From the NCBI GenBank assembly GCA_963761005.1, contig CAVXFK010000027.1, positions 186,001-250,000 on the forward strand: 64,000 nt of DNA, written 5' to 3'. Within the stretch, counting starts at the first letter, position 1. Every line of letters starts with the position of its first letter. This document shows, in pieces, positions 47,272 through 55,531 of the stretch. The notes under the pieces were generated by a model. It ran no database searches. It was not told the DNA's origin and saw only the letters and a list, made by a program, of their open reading frames with translations. Made by a program: the position numbers and the translations under genes. This stretch comes from DASWJZ01 sp963761005. GTDB lineage: Bacteria > Pseudomonadota > Alphaproteobacteria > Rhizobiales > Afifellaceae.

Positions 47272-49050
47272 TCAGAACATCACGCTCGGCCTTTTTCTCT
47301 CGGCGAGCGGTCCGACAGGCCGATAGGTCGGCCGCTCGTCTTTCGCCCCGGTCTCCTCGTCCGCCAGCGACACGCTGGTGCCTGCGGAAGCGAAAGCAAG
47401 GCGGTCTCCCGGCAGCGAGCCGGTGTCGGTGATGACTTCGTCGATCTGGTCGAGCGGAGCGATCCGGTGATTGGCCTCCTGGCCGACCAGAGAGTGATCG
47501 GCGAGCACATGAACCTCGCGCGATGCATGGATGAAGCGGCGCGCGGCGAGCGCCATCCGCTCGTCGCTGGCCGATGGTCCGAAGCGAGCCGAGATGCCGT
47601 CGACTGAGATGAACGCCTTGTCGACGCGCAGGGTCTCGAACAGGGCGCCGAGACTCGGGCCGACCAGGCACCTGTATTTGGAATGGAGCTCGCCGCTCGT
47701 GAGGATCACCTTGACGCCCGGCGCGCCGGAAAGGCGCTCGAGCACGTCGAGCGAATTGGTCACCACGGTCAGGTCGGTCGCGGACTTCAACTCCTCCGCC
47801 AGGAAGATGCAGGCTTCGCCCTGATTGATGAGGATCGTATCGCCCGGCGCGATAAGGCGTGCCGCCGCCCGCGCGATGACTCTGCGGATCGAGCGGATCT
47901 CCTGGGCGATGCCAGCCTGCGGCGCCGCCACGACAAGATCGAGCCCAAGCTCCTCCGCTCGGGCGCGCATGGCCTTTTCCATGCTGCGATACCAGTCATG
48001 TGCCGGGTAATGCGGCACGAAACCGATTCGCGGACGACGCCCGCGGGCCGCGCGGGAGGGAGCGCGGTCCGCGGCGCCGTTCGCCGCCGCCGGGTCGGCG
48101 GCGGGTGCAAAGACCCAGCCCGACTCGGTCTTGTGGTAAAATTGAGAAAGCGTCTCGCGCGTCACGACCGCATGCGGCGTTCGCACTTCCTCCGGCATTT
48201 CGCTGCCGCGCAACGCCGCCGAGAGCATTTCGACGGCGCGGCGTCCGACGATCTCAGGGAAGAGGGCGGAGCAGGCGACGAGCTTGTGGCCGCCGATCAG
48301 CGCATCGAAGAGCGCGCCTCCTTCTCCTCCGACAGAGAAAGCTATGACTTGGTCGAGCCGGAGCCGGTCCGAGGCATCGATCGCCGCGAGGATCGAATGA
48401 TCATTGACGCCGAACAGCACATTGATGTCCGGATGCGCCTGAAGCGCGTCGAGGCTGGCGCGCAGCGCATGCTTGAAGATTCCGCGCCCGTCGACGCGCC
48501 AATGTTCAACGTCACCCGCAAAGGTCTCGGTGAGTCCTTTGAGGAAGCCGTCGCAGCGCGTGCGCGTATTCGGCAGCGCCTCGAGCGAGACCAGCAGTAT
48601 CTTCGCCTTCTTCACCTGCCGGCCAAGTTGCCGCGCGGCTACTTCGCCAAGCTCGCGCCCGGCCGCGAAATTGTCGGCGCCGAGATAGACGCCGCCGGCC
48701 TGCGCCGCCAACTCCGCGAGAAAGGGAATGTGGCGCCGTCGCGCCATGAGGCGGAGCGTCTCCGCCCCTTTCCCTTCAAGCGGCGGCAGGACAATTCCTT
48801 CCACGTCCCCCAAGAGCGGCTCGAACGGGACCTGAGAATCGGCCGCACGGTCCGAGCGGTGCGCTCTGTCGATGCGGGATACGCCGCCATGGCTTCGCTT
48901 CAGCATGCCACGCGCGGTAAGCCGCGCGACGTCGCGTCGGACAGTGACCTCGGAGACGCCGCCGAGACGGACCGCGAGATCGCGGATCGAGGCGGCGCCG
49001 ACCTCGCTCACCATATCGACAATTCGTGCTTCGCGTTCAGCTTTGATCAT
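47272..49050 (-). CDS. Composite DeoR/periplasmic-binding-protein transcriptional regulator
   Basis: A 592-aa regulator of unusual make-up. Residues 1-57 are a DeoR-type HTH (IVDMVSEVGAASIRDLAVRL...VRRDVARL). About 81-310 resemble a LacI-type sugar-binding domain lacking its first strand and helix (DVEGIVLPP, NVLFGVNDHSILAAI, VIAFSVGGEGGALF). About 340-378 (RIGFVPHYPAHDWYRSMEKA) resemble exactly that missing first part. About 379-542 are a DeoR sensor domain (AARLIAPGDTILINQGEACI, LTVVTNSLDVLERL, VLADHSLVGQ). A typical DeoR protein is about 250 aa. It reads as a circularly permuted binding domain inserted into a DeoR protein. It sits 14 bp upstream of the importer operon, which it presumably represses until the sugar or its phosphate binds. 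Confidence 0.8.
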   Translation of the reverse strand: MIKAEREARIVDMVSEVGAASIRDLAVRLGGVSEVTVRRDVARLTARGMLKRSHGGVSRIDRAHRSDRAADSQVPFEPLLGDVEGIVLPPLEGKGAETLRLMARRRHIPFLAELAAQAGGVYLGADNFAAGRELGEVAARQLGRQVKKAKILLVSLEALPNTRTRCDGFLKGLTETFAGDVEHWRVDGRGIFKHALRASLDALQAHPDINVLFGVNDHSILAAIDASDRLRLDQVIAFSVGGEGGALFDALIGGHKLVACSALFPEIVGRRAVEMLSAALRGSEMPEEVRTPHAVVTRETLSQFYHKTESGWVFAPAADPAAANGAADRAPSRAARGRRPRIGFVPHYPAHDWYRSMEKAMRARAEELGLDLVVAAPQAGIAQEIRSIRRVIARAAARLIAPGDTILINQGEACIFLAEELKSATDLTVVTNSLDVLERLSGAPGVKVILTSGELHSKYRCLVGPSLGALFETLRVDKAFISVDGISARFGPSASDERMALAARRFIHASREVHVLADHSLVGQEANHRIAPLDQIDEVITDTGSLPGDRLAFASAGTSVSLADEETGAKDERPTYRPVGPLAERKRPSVMF

Positions 49051-49059
49051 TTTTGATCA
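49044..49059 (-). promoter_or_regulatory. Operator candidate: TGATCA pair at the regulator start codon
   Basis: TGATCA at 49044-49049 and 49054-49059, 10-bp pitch; the first overlaps the ATG of the regulator. Likely an autoregulatory site for the DeoR-like protein. Confidence 0.55.
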
Positions 49060-49070
49060 TTTCGTCGCGC

Positions 49071-49099
49071 TATGTTCCTCGAAATCGCCAACCTGTCAA
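49071..49099 (-). promoter_or_regulatory. Promoter candidate for the regulator-importer operon
   Basis: Read leftward: TTGACA (49094-49099), 17 bp, AACATA (49071-49076). A perfect -35 and a moderate -10, framed by the TGATCA pairs. Confidence 0.5.
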
Positions 49100-49125
49100 C
49101 AAGCAGGCGATTGGAACTGCGCAAA

Positions 49126-49141
49126 TGATCAGATATGATCA
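49126..49141 (-). promoter_or_regulatory. Operator candidate: upstream TGATCA pair
   Basis: TGATCA at 49126-49131 and 49136-49141, 10-bp pitch, 82 bp (about eight helical turns) from the pair at 49044. It lies just upstream of the -35 box, so a repression loop around the promoter is possible. Confidence 0.5.
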
Positions 49142-49228
49142 ATCTTCTTCGGCACGACCAGGAAGCCCGGACGAGGAAGTCTGATCGCGCGGGCGGTAAG
49201 CGCGCGCCGCGGCTCCCTCTTCGGGTGC

Positions 49229-50383
49229 CTACCTCCAGAGTCTGTCGCTCGCTATCTTCGCGCCTTCGCTCAGGGCTCTGAACTTCGCCCAGACAATGCG
49301 GGTCTGCACCTCCGTCTTGTACATTGCCTGAGAAGAGAACCCGCAGTCCGCGCTGGCGAGCACGTTCTCCCGACCGACCCGGTCGGCGAAGCGGGTGATG
49401 CGCTCCGCGATGTATTCCGGATGCTCGACCACGCTCGAGGCGTGGGTGATGACGCCCGGGATCACGAGTTTCCCTTCCGGCAACCTGACGTGTTCCCAGA
49501 GATGGTATTCATGCTCGTGGCGCGGATTGCCCGCTTCGAACGAGTAGCCGCCGGCGTTCACTCTCAGGACCTGGTCGATCATGACCGGCAGATCCGGTTC
49601 ATAGATGCGCGGGCCTTGATTGATGCCGTAGCAGGTGTGAAACCGCACCTTCTCCGAAGGAATGCCCGTTAAGCTGTGGTTGATCGCGTCGACATACATC
49701 GACGCCTTTTTGGTCCTTTCCTTCTCGTCCAGGGATTTGTCCATGTAGACGTTAGGCAGGAACGGATCATCGACCTGGAGGAGGAAGCCGGCGTCGACAA
49801 TCGCCTTGTATTCTTCGGCGAGCGCATCTGCCACCGCAAACAGGTACGCTTCCTCGGTCTCATAGTATTCGTTGAAACCCACGCCGGTCACAGCCGCCGA
49901 GGGCATGAACGCTTCGGCGCAGCCGAATTTGTCGACCGCGGCGCGCAGGTTCTCGATATCCGTTTGGAGGGCTTCGTGGCCCACATAGCGAACAGGCCCG
50001 ACGCAGCACATCGGCGCCGAGGCGGCGATGGCGCCGCCCAGCATGGCGCGTTTGAAGTACTCCTCATAATATTCAGGAAAGGCCTCCCGCTCTTCCCGAT
50101 AGACGTTCAGATCCTTGTCTGGCCGCGGTTCGAACCCCTCCAGCCTGTCGTTGATGTAGACCGCGTGGCCGGGCTTCGACATCTCGCCGTCGGCGACGAT
50201 GTCGATGCCGGCGTCGACCTGCAGGCGGACCATCTCCTCGACGGACTTGCTTAGTTTGTCTGCAAACGCCTTCTCGTCCACGTTCCCGCCGCCGAGCCGC
50301 AACTTGAGCATGTCCAGCAGATCATGCGGGCGCGGAAGGCTGCCTACGTGAGTGACAAGAATACGGTCGGTGCTGTGTCTCAT
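49229..50383 (-). CDS. MetE-like cobalamin-independent methyltransferase-family protein
   Basis: A 384-aa protein of the MetE C-terminal (UROD/MetE TIM-barrel) superfamily. N-terminal THVGSLPRPHDLLDML is the family start. It has the putative zinc ligands in RFHTCYG and ASADCGFSS, and VRLQVDAGIDIVADGEMSKP. Stand-alone MetE-like proteins transfer alkyl groups to or from thiols, e.g. methionine synthase or epoxyalkane:CoM transferase relatives; the actual reaction is unknown. It lies upstream of the regulator on the same strand with a 178-bp gap containing the operators, so it is probably a separate unit. Confidence 0.82.
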   Translation of the reverse strand: MRHSTDRILVTHVGSLPRPHDLLDMLKLRLGGGNVDEKAFADKLSKSVEEMVRLQVDAGIDIVADGEMSKPGHAVYINDRLEGFEPRPDKDLNVYREEREAFPEYYEEYFKRAMLGGAIAASAPMCCVGPVRYVGHEALQTDIENLRAAVDKFGCAEAFMPSAAVTGVGFNEYYETEEAYLFAVADALAEEYKAIVDAGFLLQVDDPFLPNVYMDKSLDEKERTKKASMYVDAINHSLTGIPSEKVRFHTCYGINQGPRIYEPDLPVMIDQVLRVNAGGYSFEAGNPRHEHEYHLWEHVRLPEGKLVIPGVITHASSVVEHPEYIAERITRFADRVGRENVLASADCGFSSQAMYKTEVQTRIVWAKFRALSEGAKIASDRLWR

Positions 50384-51730
50384 GGGATTGTCTTTCGTTG
50401 TGAGTCCTTTTGCCCGACAACCGCGTTCGCGACATCCGGAATAACGTCATTGGGGTCTTTCGGGGCGCTGCTGCTTCTTGCCTGACTGGTGGCCGGAAGA
50501 TCGACCACTGTCGTGATCGGGGGTTAGCATCATGCCTTTCACCGCGAGACCTGGCGAGCATATCATAGAGCCGGCAAAGGACTCCCGGAGCCTTGTCGCT
50601 ATGAAGACGCATTTCTAAGCATCAGGAGCGGCAGCGACACGGCCTAAATGCCAGAGTCCTAAGTCGCTCGGCTACAAGGGTCCGTCAACCTCTCTGCGCG
50701 ATGCTGTGCGCAGTCGATCGAGGCTACTGGCGCTCTGCTCTTGATGTCGCAACGGCACCGGAGCACGGCGGCGCCCCTACGAGAAGTTCAGACTCCGCAA
50801 GGGGCGTACGCGCTAAACTTGTGTTGAGGACATCCGGTCGCTCTCTCCGTCTCAGAGCCCCGAAGCCCCTTGGGCTGGCCGGCGCGCCATCACCGCATTA
50901 CTCCTGTCCGGAAGCAATAATTCAGGCATTCTTCAGGCTCAAAGGAGCAGGAGTGCCCGGATTCTGCGGAGTTTGAGGAGGCGACTTCAGGCTGGCTAAT
51001 GAAATTTCAGCCTTTGAATTTTTGCCCCTCACTGGAGGCATCGAACACGCGGGGCGCCCGTGTTGCGCATAGCTCGGAAAGGACCCAAGCTGGGCACAGC
51101 TTCTCAGGGCTTCAAAACCGATCTCACCTCTTGAAGGGCTGTTCGGCCGCACTTCGCGTGAGATGGGCCACAAGACTCGTCGACCACTATTCTACCGTCC
51201 CCAGCTCAACGAGGAAGCGCATGCGTCGCGCGACGCGAATCCGAACCGTTGCCTCCCGTCCCTTTCGTGCTTCTTGAGTGGCCACCTGAGTCCGTCCACA
51301 AGATTCTGGCGGGGCCAGATCGAAGGATGAGGAGTCTCAATGCTCGCGGGGTGGTTCAACTTCTCCGCCACGCCCCTCCGCTAAGCGACTGTCTCTGTGT
51401 AAATTCCGGCCCGCGGCAAGATCGCTCTGGCTAGCCCCGCGAGGCCCGAATCAATAGCCCGCCCACCGCACCCGGATTCTAACTGTACCTATATCGTAAA
51501 TATAGGTACCTTATGGAAGTACATTGGTATAGTTGTACACGTGTATAGGGCGAACGTCCTAATCCTCAAGCTCGAGCGCTAAGCTGTTGCAGAGGTTAAA
51601 TAATCTAGCCAGGAGAGTTTGCGTAACACTATCCTGGAACCTCCTGATCCTCCTGATCAGGGGCTAAAACCACGGAGCTAAAATGATTTCAACGCGCAAG
51701 AAAAAGATCAACCGTTATTTGCTCTTCGCC
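50384..51730. other. Long gene-free region of the island
   Basis: About 1.35 kb with no supported gene. The AT-rich part around 51480-51550 has the perfect 9-bp inverted repeat GTACCTATA / TATAGGTAC (51485-51509, 7-nt spacer) and the palindrome TACACGTGTA (51536-51545). CTCCTGATC is repeated at 51641 and 51650. The rest shows nothing recognisable. It separates the catabolic cargo from the integrase-linked genes. Confidence 0.45.
51485..51509. promoter_or_regulatory. AT-rich inverted repeat, possible operator
   Basis: Perfect 9-bp inverted repeat GTACCTATA / TATAGGTAC with a 7-nt spacer, in DNA much more AT-rich than the surroundings. Could be a regulator site for the element genes or part of an element origin; no matching protein can be named. 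Confidence 0.4.
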
Positions 51731-52042
51731 TCATCGGTGGTGAAACTTCTCACGAAACGCGATATCAAGATAGATAATACGACCCTTCTTGATCCATTCG
51801 TACTTTCTTCTTAACTCCCGTCCGAGGAGCTGCTGCGAAGCCAACTTGGCACCGGACGCTCGACAATACTCCGCCAGCGCTGTGTGCAGTTCAGCTGCGG
51901 AGAGCCATTGCCCGGGCGCAGGGCAAATGCAGCTGTCAATGAACGCACGCACAACACTCGTGTCGACCGGTTGATAAATGCGCTCGCAAAGCCACCGGAG
52001 GCGAATGTCCGCCTGAAGTTCCTCAAAGGTAGGGCCCCTCAT
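51731..52042 (-). CDS. Small protein resembling the winged-helix tail of phage/plasmid primases
   Basis: 103 aa from the ATG at 52042 (overlapping the preceding stop by ATGA). VRAFIDSCICPAPGQWLSAA, LHTALAEYCRASGAKLASQQ and LLGRELRRKYEWIKKGRIIY fit the small C-terminal winged-helix domain found in D5/P4-type primase-helicases: an aromatic/Cys-rich helix, then G..LS...LG..L. The helicase part is absent, so it is either a stand-alone regulator or a relic. Part of the group of leftward genes next to the integrase. Confidence 0.5.
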   Translation of the reverse strand: MRGPTFEELQADIRLRWLCERIYQPVDTSVVRAFIDSCICPAPGQWLSAAELHTALAEYCRASGAKLASQQLLGRELRRKYEWIKKGRIIYLDIAFREKFHHR

Positions 52043-52812
52043 GGCCGATAGTCCTTCATCGGCCCGATGTAGCCCTTGCGCCTCAGATAGTTCCTGAGCC
52101 TGCCGCCGACTGACCGCACGTCCTCGATATCCGCGTGCTCGAGAAAATCGATGATGAAGGGAAGCTTGTCCTGGGGACATATCGGACCGATTTCCTGGAC
52201 AAAAACTTCTCTTCGGCGCCACGCGATCTGTTCTCGTTCGCGCTTTTTGCGCCTGTAGCGATTCGCGAATACTCGATCGCGCTTCATCCGTAGCTGATGC
52301 TTCTCTGTCAGCTCGCGCTTCGGCACATTCTCCCGTCCCTCGGCTATGAGATCGTCGATCTGCAGCGCGGTCGGACGTTCACCGGTCGCGAGCCAACGGC
52401 GAACTTTCTCTCTGATCGACTCGGGAGTGGCCCGCTCGGCAAGCCGGTAGAGAGTGTTGGGCGGCAAATACGAAACCGTTGCGCCTTTTGCCCCGAACGC
52501 TCTGGCGACAGCCATGTAGTTCTGGGCCGTGCGCGCGCTCAATCCAAATTCCGCCGCGATCCAGGTGAGAAACTCGCCGTGGCTGAGCAGCTCCTTCGCG
52601 CGGATCAAATCCTGACCCGAGGCGATGATATGCTCGACGATCGAGCGCTGGCGCGGGCGGATTCTGTCTGCAATTGCCGTGAGCTCATCGGCGGCGTTCG
52701 GCGAAGGACGGGCTATGACCGTTCTTGGCGGAGGCAACACCTCGCCCACCAGGGGCCTCTGAGCCGGGAGGGCAGCGACCGCCACGTCGTCCGGCGAATT
52801 GTCGTTTGTCAT
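52039..52812 (-). CDS. DUF3102-like island protein
   Basis: 257 aa from the ATG at 52812. The centre has HIIASGQDLIRAKELLSHGE and FLTWIAAEFGLSARTAQNYM, the pattern of DUF3102-type proteins found on plasmids, phages and islands (I..G..L..AKE.L.HG.F..W), with an HTH-like turn. The C-terminal half is highly basic (RVFANRYRRKKREREQIAWR), suggesting DNA binding. Role unknown. It lies between the HTH gene and the primase-tail gene. Confidence 0.55.
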   Translation of the reverse strand: MTNDNSPDDVAVAALPAQRPLVGEVLPPPRTVIARPSPNAADELTAIADRIRPRQRSIVEHIIASGQDLIRAKELLSHGEFLTWIAAEFGLSARTAQNYMAVARAFGAKGATVSYLPPNTLYRLAERATPESIREKVRRWLATGERPTALQIDDLIAEGRENVPKRELTEKHQLRMKRDRVFANRYRRKKREREQIAWRRREVFVQEIGPICPQDKLPFIIDFLEHADIEDVRSVGGRLRNYLRRKGYIGPMKDYRP

Positions 52813-52822
52813 GTCGACACGC

Positions 52823-53095
52823 TCACGCTCGGGGGTTCCCGGAGCCCTGCGCCGTCGCCACGGATTTCGGTTCTTCGCTTGTGGAGTGCCTCGGAGCCGA
52901 CAGCCTCTCGGCAGCCCACTGATCAAGGTCTCGCACCGTGTAGACGGCGCGACCACCGAAACGCCGATAGCATGGACCGTTTCCCGTCGTGGCCCACTTC
53001 TGGAGCGAGTTGCGCGAAACCTTGAGGCCGCGCCCCTCGGTCAGATAGCGGAAGCTGTCGCGCGATCGAGAAAGCGTTCTCCCAACGGATTCCAC
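52823..53095 (-). CDS. AlpA/excisionase-like HTH protein
   Basis: 90 aa. YLTEGRGLKVSRNSLQKWAT, then GNGPCYRRFGGRAVYTVRDL and DQWAAERL, is the MerR-like HTH_17 pattern of AlpA/excisionase proteins, which direct the recombinase toward excision or activate integrase genes. It lies in the cluster next to the integrase, as usual. About 40 C-terminal residues are low-complexity and the start is not certain. Confidence 0.7.
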   Translation of the reverse strand: MESVGRTLSRSRDSFRYLTEGRGLKVSRNSLQKWATTGNGPCYRRFGGRAVYTVRDLDQWAAERLSAPRHSTSEEPKSVATAQGSGNPRA

Positions 53096-53155
53096 CCGTC
53101 GATTGAGAGATCAACGGGATGGAGCGTTGTCGAAAGTCCAGCCCCTTGTCAGGTG

Positions 53156-53911
53156 TCAAACCGACAGATTGTCAGCAAGGTTCTTCCCCTGACCGGGTCG
53201 GGAGAAGGACCGTTCCGGGTTGCATCTGGTCTTTCTCCTTCGCGCGAGGTGCTTGAACAATCTCTCGCGGCCTATTGGCTTTCCAATGGTGTACTTGTGC
53301 ACAGCATCGACGAACTCGTAGCAGCTACGCCCCCGCCGGCTGGCAGTTGTTGCGGACAGACGATCTTTGCCGTGTATGCCGAGGTAGAGGTCGACTAGGC
53401 GTCCTATGAAATTGGCGTAAGGATCTCCATAGGCGAGCCGCCGCGTTGATACGTTTCGTCCGCCGTGGTCTTCCCCGTACTTTCCGACTAACGCTTTGGC
53501 TGCCCTCGGCGCGCCCTCTTCCAAGTGGCGGAACAGGACAAAAGCCTCCCAAGTCAGCATTCCGTCAAACCGTTTGCCGAACTCGCTTTCGGACAATTCC
53601 AAACCAAGCAAACCATGGGCAATGCTGGAAAGCCTCTCGATCTTGCGGGCCAACTCGGTCGCGCCACGACGAATTTCGTCGAGGGCTTTGACGTCGTCCG
53701 ACACTCGCGCCCGGTCTCGCGATGGCCGGGTCTTGATGCAGAGGTCTCGCGCAGCGTTGACGACAAAGTCCCGTGCGAAGGACGGGACGTCTCCGCCATC
53801 CTTTTTGAGGAATGCGAGGGCGTCCTGAAGCTCGTGCTCCGATCCGACGGGCTTCGGCGCGGCTTCGGTTTTCACCAACCGTCCATCGTGCAATCTATGG
53901 ATTTCGAACAT
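53156..53911 (-). CDS. Hypothetical island protein
   Basis: 251 aa from the ATG at 53911 (MFEIHRLHDGRLVKTEAAPK). Mixed charge, no signal peptide or membrane segment. ALDEIRRGATELARKIERLS looks helical, and LTWEAFVLFRHLEEGAPRAA and NFIGRLVDLYLGIHGKDR follow. No family recognised. It overlaps the integrase end by 17 bp and is part of the element's own genes. Confidence 0.5.
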   Translation of the reverse strand: MFEIHRLHDGRLVKTEAAPKPVGSEHELQDALAFLKKDGGDVPSFARDFVVNAARDLCIKTRPSRDRARVSDDVKALDEIRRGATELARKIERLSSIAHGLLGLELSESEFGKRFDGMLTWEAFVLFRHLEEGAPRAAKALVGKYGEDHGGRNVSTRRLAYGDPYANFIGRLVDLYLGIHGKDRLSATTASRRGRSCYEFVDAVHKYTIGKPIGRERLFKHLARRRKTRCNPERSFSRPGQGKNLADNLSV

Positions 53912-55194
53912 TGCCCGGCTCCTCCGCCGCCCGCGCGAAAGAAGTAAGTGGGAACGCGTCGACGCCAACGAGGACGGCGGCGGCGGCCTGCTCGGCGAGG
54001 GCGCGATGCGCGTTTGTTGCAAAGTGGATGTAGCGCTCCACGGTCGATACCTGCGCATGGCCAAGGAGTGCTGCGAGCTGCGGAGCGCCAGCCCCTATGA
54101 GAGCCCAACGCGTGGCGATCGAGTGCCTGAGAGAGTGTAGGCCGGCCCGCTCAGGCAGCTTTGCCTCCTTGCGCACCATTCTCCATGCCTTTGACAGCTC
54201 CAAGGGACCCTTGCCTCTATATGGCTCGAAGACAAAGTCTTCCGGGCCCCTGCGTGGCTGTCGTCTTAGTATCTCCTCACCGGATCCGGGCAAACCTATG
54301 AGGCGCGGTCTGCCCGTTCGTCGTCCGGTCTTGTGCGAGCTGGGAGAAATGGTGATCAGACCGCGCGAGAAATCTACCTGTGACCACTTGAGTTTTGCGA
54401 TCTCTCCGCGGCGTGCACCGGTCAACGCTATCAAACGGATGGCATCTGCGGCCTGAGGCCTTATCTGTTTCCGGTCTTCCAACGTTGCCAAGGTCGAAGA
54501 AGAGCCGCGAGTAGGCCGAGGCGTCCTCCAAAATGACCGATCGTATTCCATCGCGGCCGATGACGATGTTCTGGCAAGGATTGGAAGAGGCTAAACCCTC
54601 GCGGATTCCCCAGTTGAACACCGCCTTTAGCAGCCGAATGCACATCCTTGCAGCACCTGCGCCGCCGCGGACGCGAGCCCGGCCCCGCTTTCTCGTCTTG
54701 ATGTCCAGAAACGTCTTTCCATCGCGGATCGCGGCAAACGCGCGTTCCACCTCGCCCATCGTCAAAGTGTGAACGTGACGTCGCCCAAGAAGCGGCTTCA
54801 AGTGCCGCTCGATGCGTCCGCGATCGATCGCACGCGTCTCGTCCGTCTTTGCAAGGAACCGCTCGGACTGCACATAGAGATCAAGCAAGTCGGTGACTGT
54901 TGGTGCATTCCGCAGCCGGTTCTTTTCCTCAAGCGGATCGCGTCCTTCGCGAACTGCACGACGGAATTCCTCGGCCTTGCGCCGAGCGAGTTCTGGCGTC
55001 CACGCACCGTGCTTGCCGATCGTCGCGCGTCTCGTTCGGCCCTCCCGTGTGCGGTACTGAAAGATGTAGCTCCTTTGACCTGTCGCGGTGACAAGCAGAC
55101 CAAAGCCACGGATTTCTGAGTCCCACAGGTAATAGCGTGCGGCGTCTTCATTCTTGATTGCCGCATCGACGACGCGTTTTGTTATCTTGGGCAT
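53895..55194 (-). CDS. int: Tyrosine-type site-specific integrase (DUF4102/P4-like), one frameshift
   Basis: Integrase of about 432 aa. The N-terminal DUF4102-type arm-binding domain (ARYYLWDSEIRGFGLLVTAT, YRTREGRTRRATIGKHGAWT) is followed by a SAM-like core domain and the catalytic domain with ALTGARRGEI (Arg), LHSLRHSIAT (His-x-x-Arg), GHAQVSTVERYIH (His and nucleophile Tyr). The halves are in different frames; removing one T near 54494-54502 joins ASAYSRLF to STLATLEDRKQIRPQ. The join is not at GANTC. Integrases of this type insert at tRNA 3' ends, matching the tRNA-Arg repeats. The start is 163 bp from the right attachment site. Confidence 0.88.
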
Positions 55195-55205
55195 GTGCCT
55201 TTCCG

Positions 55206-55225
55206 TGTCAGCGCCATGTCAGCAC
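55206..55225 (+). repeat. Paired direct repeat, likely integrase arm sites at the right end
   Basis: TGTCAGCGC at 55206-55214 and TGTCAGCAC at 55217-55225, 11-bp pitch, 12 bp upstream of the integrase start. It mirrors 18637-18656 near the left end. Confidence 0.6.
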
Positions 55226-55356
55226 TCGGCGGAAAATGAGCGCTCGGAGACTATCGCGATCATGCTAAGATGGTAAGGGCTAAGTGGTTGGTGTCAGAAG
55301 AGAAAGTAAGAAGAATCCTGTGACGGTAAGTGTTGGAAAGAGACCCTCCGCATGCA

Positions 55357-55401
55357 CTCCGAAGGCAGAGGTCACAGGTTCGAATCCTGTCGGGTGCGCC
55401 A
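55357..55401 (+). repeat. attR: right 45-bp direct repeat (tRNA-Arg 3' end)
   Basis: Identical over 45 bp to 18527-18571. No 5' half of a tRNA precedes it, so it is not a functional tRNA but the right boundary of the island. Confidence 0.92.
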
Positions 55402-55531
55402 ATCTTCTCAATGGCTTAGGTGATTGGCGGGCTTGTTCCGCCCACGCGCTCCGTACGATAGTCGCGCGCGCCGATCTACCCGGTTGGAAAGTCAGTCCCG
55501 TCGCTCAGGCAAAGCCGGCAGGCGCCCGGCG

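Larger units (their letters stand above)
18527..55401. mobile_element. Genomic island of about 36.8 kb integrated in tRNA-Arg(CCG)
   Basis: The island is bounded by identical 45-bp copies of the tRNA-Arg 3' end at 18527-18571 and 55357-55401. A DUF4102-type tyrosine integrase lies just inside the right boundary. Direct TGTCAGC repeats with 11-bp pitch sit inside both ends (18637/18648 and 55206/55217), as expected for integrase arm sites. Cargo is mainly catabolic: four transport or degradation operons, an AbiV-like gene, a truncated IS110 and phage-like small genes next to the integrase. Conjugation genes are absent, so the island may be mobilisable by others or defective. Internal repeat pairs suggest several successive insertions. 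Confidence 0.85.

Noticed and set aside
55357..55401. A second tRNA-Arg gene
   Set aside because: Only the 3' half matches; no acceptor 5' strand or D-arm precedes it. It is the right attachment site.
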